A program made the translations under genes and the position numbers. 64,000 nucleotides of DNA, taken from contig NC_081412.1 of NCBI RefSeq assembly GCF_030272615.1, positions 540,286,335 to 540,350,334 on the forward strand, written 5' to 3'. This document shows positions 12,175 through 24,774 of this stretch, piece by piece (position 1 is the stretch's first letter; every line of letters begins with the position of its first letter). This DNA is from Cryptomeria japonica. Lineage: Eukaryota > Streptophyta > Pinopsida > Cupressales > Cupressaceae. The notes under the pieces are model-generated. The model worked only from the letters and a program-made list of their open reading frames with translations. It searched no databases and was not told where the DNA came from.

Positions 12175-13301
12175 TGTTGGAATCAAGGGACACTGAGAGG
12201 GGGGGTGAATCAGTGTTCTACAATCTTTAACATTCTTAATATGATTCTTCAACCACTTAATGCAACTGAACAAAAGAAAGATGTAAACACATAAAGAAAA
12301 TATCCACAACACCATAACACCAAGATTTGTACGTAGAAAACCCGATTAAGGGAAAAACCAAGATGGGATTGAGACCCACAATATTGATATACCTCATTAG
12401 AAGTATAGAAATATTACATAAGGGGAATGCACATGTATTTAGACACCCTTCCTAGATCTCACTGCTCAAATTACAATAAGGGAAACAACCCTAGAAGGAT
12501 CACTATCTTAAAAAATGATTACAAATATAATTGGAATGTCTGAATTGATAAACAACATCTACAAATGCCAAAATATAGTTCTGGTTAAGCACAAAGTACT
12601 GAATCTTACTCTGCTCTGCTACACTGCCATGTTCTGCATTATACTGGAGCACAAATCCTTCACTTGCACATGTGAAACTATGCACAATTGATCATACACA
12701 CTTTTCACATAACCACCGATATAAAAAATGATCATATCAACCAATATTTTATATCCACAAGATCAAATTAGGTCTTCTTCATGTCGACTTCAAGAACACA
12801 GTATAAAAGACGAAACTTGTATAGCAAGTCGGTGCAATCCAAACTCAAATGCATATATGGACCAAGAATAATTGTATGCATGCTTCCCATATGCCAACTA
12901 AACATCCTAAAACACACAAATGATCACCAAAAGAAATCCACATAATCCACACAATGATTTCTCACACAATACTGTTGATGAATACTATTTTACTCAAAAA
13001 CCTATACACTGGACCTTCCAACTTACTCAAGAATCGTCATTGGAGGTCACAAACCTAGAATAAGGTAAATGACACATCCATAATGCTTCTAAGAGATCCA
13101 CAACACAATATATTCAATATAAATGAAGTACCAACCAAAACATTATACACTCTATCAGATGTCTTGTTCTATCTCACCAGACCTCACCAAAACTCAATGT
13201 CACTTCCGATATGAATAAATTATGAATTGCGGATAGAATATCTAACATCAATTTTCATTAATAACAACATCTAATCATCAATCTAGTGTCTCTTGCCAAC
13301 A
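12175..13301 (-). repeat. 3' LTR of the nested element
   Basis: Matches 18345-19479 throughout at about 92% by eye. Near 12330-12370 it contains the shared TACGTAGAAAACCC...GGGAAAAACC motif. The purine tract on its inner side gives the orientation. Confidence 0.9.
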
Positions 13302-13549
13302 ATCCCCCCCATTGGCATTGATGGCAACACTTAGTGAAAAATGACTGTGTCAGACCAAAACCAAAATACTATACACTGCAATACTCCAAAAATCTAACAG
13401 TCGGAGTCCAAAATTCAAAAATTTCCCCTAAGATCAACATTTTTCACTCTTCTACACTCTTCCTTTGACATCAATGGAAAAGGTAGGGTTCCATAGACCG
13501 AAAATTCAAGCCAAAATTCTATGTACATATATACACACAATCCTTACTT

Positions 13550-16500
13550 ACAAAAAATTGAAGATGTCTACAAAAGTGTTCTTCAATGAATTTAGATGGC
13601 TATCCCAGCCCTTCTTAAGACTCTCCAAAATAATTATAAGGCCACTGAATAGGTAATCTTGCATCTTTGCTGATTTGAGATCTACTGGTTCACTGGTAGC
13701 CTGAGCATTTTGGGCATCCTGCAAAGCACCAAGAATAATATCCAACTTAGGAGTAATAAGACTCTGAAATTCATTAACTCTCCCAATTATCCTTTCCCTA
13801 TCATGGCTTAAGCTTATGATTTTCTCAAGTAATGATATCAATTGATCTTCATGATTGCTCATAGAAGCTGATAATGGATCAATCAATAGAGATATTCGGG
13901 TTAATTCATCTTCATGATCCTTAGATTCTTCTCAATATCCTTAGTGAATATAAACAAATATAGACATGATTTATAAATATTGCCACCTTTGGATAATGCA
14001 TCTTGCATGCTCTTCACACGGGTATCTAGTGTGGCTCTATCATCAACAAACATCCTCTTCAGTGTCTAGAGCCTTTTAGCATTGAACTCATTTTGAACTT
14101 TCATCTCAATAGACTTTTCAAATGACTCAAAATGTGATTCCACCAAATTGATCAAACTTTTCAATTGGTTGGATGGGGTGTCTAAAGTGTTCTTTTGAAA
14201 TGAGGGCATTAGTTTCTCTAGAACATCGAATTCCAAGGTTAGCAACATACTATCTTCAAAGTGAGACTTCAAGATATCTTCACTCACCTTAGCTTGTGCA
14301 AATGATGCTAGTTGAAGCTTTTGGATGGGAGACAAAGAGGAAAGGTTAATGGAGCCTTGTATAAATTATGGATCATCCATTATTTGCTTGCCTCTTGTTG
14401 CCTCTACAATGTCTCTTTCTTTCAGAATGGATTCTACTTTTACCTCAACCTTCTCTTTTTCTGCATCCTTCTCTGTTTCTACTTCGGTCGGAGGATTTTG
14501 AGTACCCTCAACCTCATTTACTTTATCTGCATCTCCTTTATCCTTATCCACTGCATCCTCATCTCGGGTATCTTCCAGAATATTTACTACACCTTGATCA
14601 TCTGTCTGCATTTTCGAAACAATGAGAGTATCATCCTTTGTCTGCTCTTCCAGATCCTCCTGATTTTTCTCAAGGACAACTTCATATTGATTCTATAACA
14701 ATTTTTTCTCAAAATTGTCTCGATGTCTTTTACAACATCATCTGTTTTTCCAATCATTATCATATTTACTCTAGTTTTACTCCAAAACTCATTCTTTGCT
14801 AGCTTAAATATCCTTGCAATATCACCCTTAGATATCACAGAGCATAAATTAACTAATACATATTCTCTCTCAATCTTTCATCTTCCTTATTATCCGCTTG
14901 TCTTCTTGCATCCAAAATTTCATATAAGCTCTTGGTTATTTCTAACATTTTTTCAATTAGAGCTTTGCTATATACATTCAAATATTCTATAGTAGCCTCT
15001 TCTAATGTTATTTTACCATTTTCATCCAATTTTTCACACCACTCAGACAATGGCTTCAAATTTCCATTCTTTACTACCTCATTCCCAATTTCATTTAATG
15101 TTATAGGAAGTTCAACAGTAAATTTTCCTTGCCTTATTACCTCATCAATTTTGGATGATTTTGATTTCTTACTCGACTTAACTCCACTGGATGAATTCTC
15201 CTCGGTAATCTTAGACGCCTTAGCAACTTTGGCCTTAACCTCCTTTATAGCTTCATCAGACTTTGTTTCTTCATCATCCACAGTCAAAAATCTTGTTGTT
15301 TTCCTCTTCTCACCAGCACCAAATGACTTGACCGATGATTTGCCTTTTCTTGCAAGCTTCTAAGGACGGAAGGAGGGAGTTGTGATTCTTGATTGCTTAG
15401 GCTTAGGTGGATCAAATTCTGATTTGGCCTTCTTCTCCTTCATAGTATGTTCTTCTGAGAGGATGTTCCTCTCTCTTACCTTCTAGACTGCCTCCTTAGT
15501 GATTTCCATGCTCTCTACAAGAGCCTCAACTTCCTTCACTTTCTTTTGAATCACAGGCTTCTTGAATTGCTAGTGCAGCTTCAAACTCTTTTCTGCATAA
15601 GTCCTAAACTTTTCCTCCTTGGGATCCACCGACTTCCTTAGCAAATGTTGTGCATAGAGCTCTAAAATTTTCTCATCAACTTCATACCCCTTGGGCGTGA
15701 TACAATATTTTCTCGGCTCAACAACTTCCATCCAACACTGATCCATATGCACCATGAAGAAAATGACATCCTTGTACTTTTCAACCACAAACTTAGGAAT
15801 TCTTTCCCTTTCATGCATCTTCTCCTAAAAAATCTTAAAATAACCCTAGAGATTTGCATTTCGGACTTTAGAATCATTGAAGCTATAAAAGTATTCTCTA
15901 ATCTGAACTCCCACAGGTCTGTCAAAAGACCATTATACCAAACCAACTCTCAGAACTTCATTCATGAAGTAGAAAAATAAACACAGGATCAGAGTTCCAT
16001 ACTTGAATGTATGTTTCTTATTCCCCTTGATCTTCTTTAGATTCTCTACAAGCTCACTCCGGAGTAGTTCACAGAGGTCATATTTCTTATCTTCTTTAAC
16101 CATCTCATAGGCAAAATAGATGGTTGTTCCAGAAACATAATTTTCTTTACTGGAATAGTAAACCTTGTACCCAATCACCATTGAGAAAAACTTTGCATCA
16201 TGCTCCAGGATATCATTGATAGTCATTTCTCTTTTGTCGAACTTAGATCCGATTGCATTTGTAACAATTGCGTTCTTCGCAGCCTTCAGTGAGGGTATCC
16301 AACTTGATGAACATAATCTTGTCACAACCCTAATTAAATTCTTTGTGATCTTGCAGGGTTTGTTTAACCACATGAATTCATCATGCATTCAGTTCAACAC
16401 GAATCGGACCCATTCGGGCTCATCAAACATAGGGAATCTTGCATACTGCGCAAAACCCTTCTTCTCCAATACTTGAAATTCTGGTTTAAGCATTGAATTC

Positions 16501-16740
16501 TCATCGATTAACTACTTGTAAAAATATAACAGTTGGGAGCTTCCCAACTCCTCAACAATGCAATGCGTGTAAACCCTAATATCTTTGTTATGCAAAACAT
16601 CGTGCAGAACTGATGAAAACACACTCTTCGGATCATCTTTCATGGAAATGAAAGGATGTTGCTTAAAATTTGGTCATGCTTGTTCAATGATGTCTACAAC
16701 TAATGGGGTAGCAGTTCTAGATGCATCCATTTCCGAAATT
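13550..16740 (-). pseudogene. ORF2 region of the nested LTR element, unknown protein
   Basis: Minus-strand coding trace begins near 16735 with MDASRTATPLVVDIIEQA and runs to about 13550. The N-terminal third has globular-looking segments, for example SVFSSVLHDVLHNKDIRVYT, YARFPMFDEPEWVRFVLN and YVSGTTIYFAYEMVKEDKKY. The middle is lysine- and serine-rich (SSGVKSSKKSKSSKIDEV near 15170) and the rest is charged and helix-prone (EIEETEKDAEKEK-like near 14470). I recognise no retroviral enzyme motif: no YxDD, no DSG protease, no DDE integrase. It occupies the place where pol would be. It could be a captured host gene or a transposon accessory protein; I cannot name it. It is broken by several interruptions. 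Confidence 0.6.
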
Positions 16741-17149
16741 TAAACTTTAAACTTGCAAAAGTTTCACTGAGAAATACATTGATAATCAGATTAGGGTTTC
16801 TTGCCAAATCACCTTTTCACTTTGAACTCGCTAAAATCTTCTCACATAGGGCTTCAAACTTCTCTTCGAATGCAAGGTGAGAAATGAAGTAGTAAAATCT
16901 CCTTTTATCTTCCTCATACCAAACTTTTAGATATAATAAATGCACTTTACCCTAATACTTCCAGATACTTTGCATCACACAAAAATCTTCTGCGGATACT
17001 CAAATCTCATAATTTTTTGAAAATTCTTTAGATAGATTAGTCATCATCAGATACAACTTCTGTAACCTACCGAAATTAGGCATAGATCTCAAATAGGGGG
17101 TTTATAAGATTTTAATGAAAACTTCTCCCCAAGGTCGGATGCCTTAGCT

Positions 17150-18340
17150 CAATTACCAAAGGTAGTTCCAGCACCAGAATTAGGTGCAAATCCACTTCCT
17201 GCTTCATTATCACTCTTCTTAACCCAAGTCTTCTTCACCTGCCTTCACATTCTTGTTCTTGGCTTCTGGACCTCTCCTATTCATTTTTCTACTTCTGCAA
17301 TATTTTGCAATGTGACTCGATTTGTTGCAAGCATATAAAACAACATTTCCTTGCCAAGGTATGAAGATCATCTAATTTCTTCTCGACCTGCACTGATTAG
17401 CAACATGTCCAAACATACCACATGCATAACATCTAACATTCCTTCTATTTTGAAAATTGTTCATCATACTTCTTCATTCACTTGACTTATGAACATATTT
17501 GTTGCATTTAAAGCATTGACCGGAGAAAGATGGACCATTATTGTTCATCCTATTTTTGCATTGACTAGCCATATGACCAAATTTATTACGAATTTTTTTT
17601 TACCATTGAACTTATGAGCATTAGGTTGCCTTATCGAAGGCCTTCTAGAATTGTTCTTTTGATGTGTTGATTTGGAGCTTTCACCTTTGTCAAATCCAAG
17701 GCCTTGCGTATCATTTGGATTTTTCTAACTTTCAAGCATCTCATCAAGTCTAGTTGAGTTGATCCGAAACTTCTCCTTGTACTCATTTACAGATTCAAGA
17801 TCAAACTTAAGAAGAAGGATCTTCTTTTCAAGATCTTCCTCATGTTCTCTATCTTCTTGCAGGTCAATCTTCAATTGTCTATTCTCACATTCAAGTTTGC
17901 AACATTCTTTAGATTTATCTTTCAGGGACTAAACAAGATTCTCTTCATTCTTCTTCTTTTCTTCAATCTCCTTTGTCAATCTCATCACTATAGACTCCAT
18001 CTCATTCTTCTGGACTACATTAACTCTAGCAAGTCTCTTACATTCTTCTATCTTTTTGTTCAAGGCTTCATCATCCATTCTTTGGTTTTCTTTGTCCTTA
18101 AGTTGATCAACAAGGTCCTTTCTCTTTTTCTTGGACCTATTCAATTTCTCCTTCAATGACTGAATGAAATTTTCAGCATCCTTAAGATTTGATATCAATT
18201 CCTGGACATTGTCTTTGGAATAATCAAGATCATCAAGTGCAACACGTAGTTGTTGTCTAAGACTATCAGAATCCATTGATTCACTTTCTTTGATCTTCCT
18301 CAACTTGTTAGACTTCTTTCGAGGAACTAGGATCTGATAC
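17150..18340 (-). pseudogene. gag of the nested LTR element (coiled coil and zinc knuckles)
   Basis: The minus strand begins close to the primer site. A long charged coiled-coil stretch (about 18280-17760, with SMDSDSLRQQLRVALDDLDY and AENFIQSLKEKLNRSKKKRK) is followed by the phrase GLGFDKGESSKSTHQ near 17700. Then come several CCHC-type knuckles, one reading CYACGMFGHVANQC near 17425. This is the gag-nucleocapsid order seen in Copia-like plant elements. The phrase LGFDKGESSK also occurs in the plus-strand element at 32320. Broken. Confidence 0.75.
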
Positions 18341-18342
18341 CA
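18331..18342 (-). other. Primer-binding site of the nested element
   Basis: Minus strand TGGTATCAGATC, two bases past the LTR end. It matches the plant initiator Met-tRNA primer site TGGTATCAGAGC except near its end. Confidence 0.8.
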
Positions 18343-18344
18343 AT

Positions 18345-19479
18345 TGTTGGAATCAAGGAACATTGAGAGGTGGGTGAATCAGTGTTCTACAATCTTTAAC
18401 ATTCTTAATCTGATTCTTCAACCACTTAATGCAACTGAACAAAAGAAAGATGCAAACACATAAAGCAAATATCCACAACACCATAACACCAAGATTTTGT
18501 ACGTGGGAAACCCAGTTAAAGGAAAAACCATGGTGGGATTGACACCCACAATATTAATATACCTTGTTAGAAGTATAGAAATATTGCATAAGGGGAATGC
18601 ACATGCATTCAGGCACATTGCCTAGAAGTCATTGCTCAAATTACAATAAAAGAAACAACCCTAGAAGGCTTACTGCCTTACAAAATGATGACAAATATAA
18701 TTGGAATATTTGAACTGATAAACAACATCTACAAATGCCAAAATATAGTTATGGTTAAGCACAAAGTACTTAATCTTACTCTACTCTGCTACACCACTCT
18801 CTTTTGTTATTTTGCGTTATACCAGAGCACAAATCTTTCACTTGCACACGTGAAACTGCGCATAATCGATCATACATACTTTTCACATAACCATTGATAT
18901 AAAAAATGATCATATCAACCGGTCTTTTATATCCACAACATCAAATTAGGTCTTCTTCATGTCGGCTTCAAGAACATGGTATAAAAGATGAAATGTGTAT
19001 ACCAAGTCGGTGCAATCCGAACTCAAATGCATATGCGGACCAAAAATAATTGTCTACACGCTTTTCATATGCAAGCTAAATATCTTCGGACACATAAATG
19101 ATCACCAAAACCGATCCACATAATCTGCACAACGATTTCTCACACAATACTACTGATGAACACTGTTCTACTCAAAAAATTGTACATCGAACTTTCCAAC
19201 TTACTTAAGAATCATCACTGGAGGCTACAAACCTGGAATAAGGTAAATGACACACCCACAATGCTTCTCAGAGATCCGCAACACAATATATTTAATATAA
19301 ATGAAGTACCTACCAAAACATTGTACACTCTACCAAATATCATGTTCTATCTCACTGAACCTCACCAAAACTCAATGTCACTTCCGATATGAACAAATTA
19401 TGAACTGCAGATAGAATATCTGAGATCAGTTGCCATCAATGACAACATCTAATCATCAATGCAGTCTCTCTTGCCAACA
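18345..19479 (-). repeat. 5' LTR of the nested element
   Basis: Ends are TGTTGGAATC and TTGCCAACA on the plus strand. It is paired with 12175-13301 and adjacent to the primer site on its left, which makes it the 5' LTR. Confidence 0.9.
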
Positions 19480-19484
19480 GATGG
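19480..19484. repeat. Target-site duplication, right copy (GATGG)
   Basis: Exact match to 12170-12174, directly after the terminal CA at 19479. Confidence 0.9.
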
Positions 19485-20203
19485 TGTCATGTTGCTTTTC
19501 AATGCTTGCTCTCCATTAGAGAGATCATTGATAGGAGTATTAGCTCTTTCTTCATTCACATTAGATACTCTAGGAGAAATACAAGTTTTAGGTTTTCCAT
19601 TAGAATCTCTAGAATTGGGATCTACAAAACGTTTGAGGTGACAAATGAAATGCGTTTTCCCAAAAAAATGATCATAAAACAACATGCATTATAAATGAAA
19701 GCAATATGCCAAAGTGCTATTAATGAAAAGAAGCAATGTGAAATGAAAAAAGCCATTATCTAACACATGATTTTGATAAATATAAGTGAAAAACAAGGTA
19801 ATCATATGTGAAATAGAAAATAAATCAGATCTATTAAGTTCCATTATGGATATTTTAAAATCAGATCTGAAAATTAATTTGAAAAAAGAAGCAACCCACA
19901 AATCAAATTAACCAAAATAAATTATGGTTTTTGTGAATTGAACCTCTAAATTTATGTAACTTGATTAAAATAAGATCGATGAATTTGAATTTGAATTTTG
20001 AAATGTTTCTAAATAAGATCTAAAACAGTTAAATCCAATATAAACAATCACAAGCTCAATTTTAAAATTAAAAATTAGGGTTTTTGTCAAATTAACCTCT
20101 AATTTGTTGAAATTCAATTGTAAATTAAACTTGTAAATGTAAATTTTAATTTTAAATTGCATACACTAATATTTGAGAACATAAATTGAGAATGAAAGTA
20201 TAA
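19485..20203 (-). pseudogene. Gypsy gag relic, N-terminal part, and leader of the outer element
   Basis: The open stretch 19685-19449 on the minus strand reads toward the nested insertion point, and gag continues beyond it at 12170. From 19700 to 20203 the sequence is AT-rich leader between the primer site and gag, with no other motif seen. Confidence 0.5.
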
Positions 20204-20219
20204 GACTCCGGGTTCACCA
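20204..20219 (-). other. Primer-binding site of the outer Gypsy element
   Basis: Minus strand TGGTGAACCCGGAGTC begins three bases inside the LTR end at 20223. It begins with TGG, as sites pairing with a tRNA 3' CCA do. A similar TGGTGAACC lies by the LTR at 43008. I cannot assign the tRNA with certainty. Confidence 0.65.
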
Positions 20220-20222
20220 AAA

Positions 20223-21425
20223 TGTGATGGTGAAAAATTAGGGTTTCCACCACAAAAGTAAGAAACCACTAATTTTTACTTGGGAGACCAACACATTCAA
20301 AAGAGGGTTCCAATCCAATAGATCTAGTCACAAACCAACAAGAAATATGATTGTGAGTTCTGATTGGATTGGGGGTTTTGATGGTGTGAATTAATAAATC
20401 CCATTTTCTAAGTTGAATTGCTAAAGTTAGGGTAAAAGTGTTGGAAATGGAAGTAAAAATGTAGAAACAATGAGCTATAGTCGTCGGATCAAGCCACAAA
20501 ATTGGATTTGAGTAATGTAAGCATATTCAGACTTCTTCCCAAAAGAAGCTCCTAAAATGTCAGGACTGTGGTGGTGGTCGCCCTAGTCCTTCGAACTTTT
20601 CACACTCCAATGGGGGATTGATTCATCACTGTAAATAATGGTTATTTTGAAGATCGTAGCTCCATACCTGTTTCCTACACACAAAAAGAAGGGGAAATAG
20701 ACTGGGAATAGGGACTTGCTTAAGTCAAACCCCAATTTAGGAATTAACCTTGAATGAAATGTTGCAAATACTGAAAAATGATGGAAATATATACCTCAGA
20801 TTTATAATGACTAATAATGATGCTTTGCTTTTTGAATATAATCACATATGTTGTATGAAATGGCATGAACATGACAAAACCCTAATCAGACACACATGCT
20901 TGCATATGAATGATGCAATGTTGCTCCACAATGGATAAATGAAGAATATGTAGCCTTGAAGATCTCTAGAAATGCTTGATGATGAATAAATAAATGCTTG
21001 AATGATAGATTGCTTGAATACAAATTGATTGGATGCCTTATGATTCTCTTATATGATGAAATGAGAGGGATGGACCTGCTTTTATACTTTCTCATCAAAA
21101 AACATCTTAATTTTTCTACATAGGACGACATGGAGATCACATTCATGTTAGCTTATTATGACCTTTAAGAGAGGCCAAATTAGGGTCCCATTTGAGAGGA
21201 CCAAAGCACCACATCTTGGTCTCTTTGAGGACCATGGCGCCACGCCCTAGTCCTACCCCATTTTAGGGAAAGAATCAAGGGGCCATGTGATGTATGAAGT
21301 GGAAATAAGGCTAGATTTGAGTGGTATGGGTAGAATTAGGTACTAATCCAGCTTCGGGACATGAACGCTAAGATGAGGGTCCAAATGTGGACCAAATTGT
21401 AAGGGAGTACAATTTAGGACTCTAA
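20223..21425 (-). repeat. Gypsy 5' LTR (outer element)
   Basis: Full-length partner of 7858-9065. The primer site at its left edge marks it as the 5' LTR. The right boundary is uncertain because similarity to the partner fades over GGGAGTACAATTTAG(G/A). Confidence 0.8.
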
Positions 21426-22121
21426 AGTTTTCAATACAAAACAATCCTCCTCTTTACTGTGTCTACACAACCATGTGTAAAATCAACTTTCCTCTGTATC
21501 TCATATGAAACTTTAGATGAGAACATGTACACAAGACAAAGTAAACAACAATCTCTTATTTCTCTGTTATAATCAAATCTTCTCTATGCTATATTGATCA
21601 TATGTATCAATGCATTTTTAAATTAAATTCAAAATGGACATCTCTATTTTGAAGATATTATTTTTCTATTTTAAAACAATAATCAACACAAGCTTAACTG
21701 CTTAAATCCTTTTACCTCATATTGCATTTCAAATCACAGTGTTCAATTTTAGTTTCTAATTGCCTTCAACTGCATTTGTTTGTTCCAAAATGAATTCAAA
21801 CTATTGTAGAGCATCTTCATAATTAATTATTCACGTAAAGTCTCAAAGAAAAACTTGTTTGTCCAAACCAAAACTGACCAATTTGTTACTCAGTCTGAGA
21901 TGATTAAGAAGAGCTTAATAATAAGCTTTATAATTCTTTTGAATGTTTAATTACAACATCTCTTCGTTTCTTTGAAGACGAACACAATGCCTTTTAATGA
22001 AATGACTAAAACCCTTATGTAGGGTTTAAGATAATCCAACAATATTGTGTTCATAAGTCATTGTAAAAATTGTGTCTTGAAGAATAATCCCATGTAAATA
22101 AGCCAACCATTAAATCATTGG
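21426..22121. other. Gene-free spacer
   Basis: AT-rich, no coding motif, no paired repeats seen. Confidence 0.5.
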
Positions 22122-22757
22122 GTATGTGCAGGATCATGATGGACCAAACAATCCCTTAAGTGGCAATGAAAATCAGAAAACATAGTTGGGCAACTTGACG
22201 TAAAAATTTGAATAAATTACCAACATTATTTCAAAATTATGTAAGAATAGAATATGTAGCAAATTGAATCTAGTCTCTAAGCTACTAGTTTTTTTCTGAA
22301 AAAATTAAATCTATTTGATTAAAATTTTAAATTTCAATGCAGTAGTACTAAAATTTCAAGAAAAAGATAAGAAGCAGGTGTCTGTTTGACCACCCTAATC
22401 ATAATCAAATCATAATATTTTTTTATAAGATTTTAGATATAAGTACTAGACTCATGTCGGAATGTGACACATTTTTTTGTTAACTTTTTTGAAATAAATA
22501 ATTAATTGTGATTTTTTACTACAACTTTTTAAAAATATAAAAAACTCGTATGTCTAACCACCATAACTTGGTCAAAACTTTACAAAATTCAATTTTTTTT
22601 CTAGTCCTATAATATACAAAGCATAGAATGTGACACATATTTCAAATTCAAAAAATGTGATACCGTTTGAAAGTTATAGATATTTTTCAATCAGCCTATC
22701 AATCAAATTTTAGCCAGATTATCGTCACTTTTTGGCCCCTCATGATCCTGCACATAC
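22122..22757. mobile_element. Non-coding element with terminal inverted repeats (MITE-like)
   Basis: The left end GTATGTGCAGGATCATGA is repeated as an exact inverted copy at the right end (22740-22757). Looser inverted similarity continues inward to about 28 bases (TGGACCAAAC against GGGGCCAAAA). The 636-bp body is about three-quarters A+T and has no open frame of note. This is the build of a non-autonomous DNA transposon. The flanks (TTAAATCATTG left, TCCATTATG right) give no clean target duplication, so the superfamily is unresolved. Confidence 0.65.
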
Positions 22758-24275
22758 TCCATTATGATGAAGGTTTTTTCTTGAAATTGTATTAATTCTG
22801 TTCAAGACCTCAAGAGTATAGTAAATCTTGAAATATCATTGAGTCTTGTATCAATGATATCACAATATCACCATCAATGAAACAAGGAGTGAACAAAGAT
22901 GTTTGTCATTCCATAAACACCATCTACATGCATGTGAGCATCAAATGTCAAATGCCAAGGATACCATAGCAAGGACATCCTATCTATTGTTTTTGACATC
23001 AAATGCCAATATTACTTCCAACAAATGTATCCACTGATATGAAGAAGTATCCCAAACATGAAAGAACAAAGCATGAAAACATGAAGCATCAATTCATGGA
23101 AAGAGTCCACCAGCACCTATCATAAGCATCATAGAATATAAATCATGGAGGGGTACTACATCTTTTTTCATCCTATTAACATCCTCTTGTTTACATGTCT
23201 AGGATATTTACCTATCCTATCCCATCCTACCTAATTCCCACGCTTCTTGCATTTTTAATATGGATAGGATAATCATATCGATGCATCCTTAGGACGATTC
23301 CCCATAGTTCATCCCTCTTGTATCCTTATATATACATTGCCACATACCTATAATGGGCCATGATATTCCTATGTACTATAATATTTTAAGATCAGCCTTA
23401 ATTACTCTCCAATCCATTCCATCTTCTTCCCAAATATTTCATTTAACACAATCAATAAAAATAATTATCCATCCAATAGTCCTCCTATCCTCCCATCTTA
23501 CACAATCCCTCTCCCATTTTATTATTATCTCTAAGTTTAATTTTTCCTTGTCATTAGTTCAAAATTCATATCCCAATAAATCCCAATGCAACCCACTCCA
23601 ATCCACCTAGCTTAAATCTTGTGACACACTCCAAGTAATCCTAACAATGATCCATGCAATTTTTCTTAGTAATCTAGCACATATGCAAAAACATCCCTCA
23701 ATTTTATTCCCAAACTTTATATAACCATTGATCCATTTTACTTAAACTATTGTTATCAAGGATGTCTCATTCCTTATCATGAAACTATTCTTATCATCGA
23801 GAACATTATCAATGTGATATATTATTCTTATCCTCAACAATGTTATCATCATCAATCAATCAATTAATCAATTATCTTTTAGCAACTAGGGACAACATCA
23901 TGTTTGTCTTGCAACATTGTACATGCTTTCTTTCTTGCTTGTTTTCGTTTTAATATCCTATTATATAAAATATCCATTTCTATATTAAAAAATGGTTGCT
24001 CTCCACATGTCAACATAATAAATATATTAGAAAATAGTTAATCACCCATGTGTCATAATACTAAATTTATAATAATTATTTCATTACTTATCATGCATCT
24101 ATTATCCATATCGCATTTTTAAATCCGCTCCCCTTTCAATTTTCTTCTTCCATTTTTCTTCTATCAATTTGATATTCATTTTTTCTCTTTCTTCATATTT
24201 CATTTTTTGAGAGCTCATGTGAAGTTTTGGCATTAAAAGTCTTTTTAGTGGGCATCAGTATTAGCTAATCTTTTA
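22758..24275. other. Gene-free AT-rich spacer
   Basis: Short ORFs only; no family motif or paired end repeat seen. Confidence 0.5.
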
Positions 24276-24675
24276 ACTTAGGCATATCATCATTTTATTC
24301 ATAATATATTCTTCTTAGCTACTTTTATTTTCTCAGAAACGATGTTACTTTGAACATCATCTCAAAGAGGGAAAAATGTACATTAAAATATTTTTTCTTC
24401 CACTATCATTATCTTATTGATATCATTCATCACTCTCTATTTTCATTTGATCATCATTCCTATCATTATAACTTTGTTACTTATTTAATCCATTATCATT
24501 TAATTTCTCTCTTTCATTTGAATAAATAAAATGAGTCATTTTTCATTATCCATCAAGTAGTTAATTAAAATATTTAAATCTACCTCTTATTATTCATCAC
24601 ATATTGATATAAACATGTCATATCCAACTTCATATGCACACATTATCCATTCAATAAATAATTATGTATTTGAAC
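24276..24675 (+). repeat. Direct duplication, copy 1
   Basis: ACTTAGGCATATCATCA... is matched 499 bases downstream, along about 0.35-0.4 kb, with many substitutions and small gaps. It includes a purine run AAAGAGGGAAAAA followed by TGTA, which resembles the end of a polypurine tract before an LTR. Confidence 0.7.
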
Positions 24676-24774
24676 AAATAGATTAAATATTATAATGGAT
24701 AATAAAGTGATAATGATAAGAACAATGACAAAATAAAAATGGGGAGTTTTCTTATATTTCTTTGACTTAGGCAT

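Larger units (their letters stand above)
12175..19479 (-). mobile_element. Complete-ended LTR retroelement with gag and an unrecognised second ORF, no pol seen
   Basis: 7305 bp with LTRs of 1127 and 1135 bp, both TGTTGGAATC...TTGCCAACA on the plus strand, and an exact 5-bp duplication GATGG. On the minus strand a TGGTATCAGATC primer site follows the right-hand (5') LTR, and a GGGGGGGATTG purine tract precedes the left-hand (3') LTR. The internal 5.0 kb encodes a gag (about 18340-17150) and then about 3.2 kb of lysine- and glutamate-rich coding trace (about 16740-13550). No protease, integrase, RT or RNase H motif was recognised. The LTR pair differs at roughly 8% of sites by eye, so insertion is old. 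Coding parts are broken by several interruptions. It must have relied on enzymes from another element. Confidence 0.88.
7858..21425 (-). mobile_element. Gypsy-type LTR element with gag only, split by a nested insertion
   Basis: Two direct copies of a roughly 1.2-kb LTR (7858 to about 9065, and 20223 to about 21425) flank the element. A primer site lies inside the right one, so transcription would run leftward. Without the 7.3-kb insertion at 12175-19479 the internal part is only about 3.8 kb. The coding trace is gag: 19685-19449, then 12170-11100. It includes a C-terminal gag motif HTTNDCPDFKNGMKGLIDRG near 11540-11480. No protease, RT or integrase was recognised, so it was probably non-autonomous or deleted. 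The coding part is broken. No clear target duplication was found. Confidence 0.75.

Noticed and set aside
14312-15363. Plus-strand frames of 85-143 codons rich in Leu, Phe and Ser
   Set aside because: They mirror the lysine- and glutamate-rich ORF2 on the minus strand, which fits the element's orientation.
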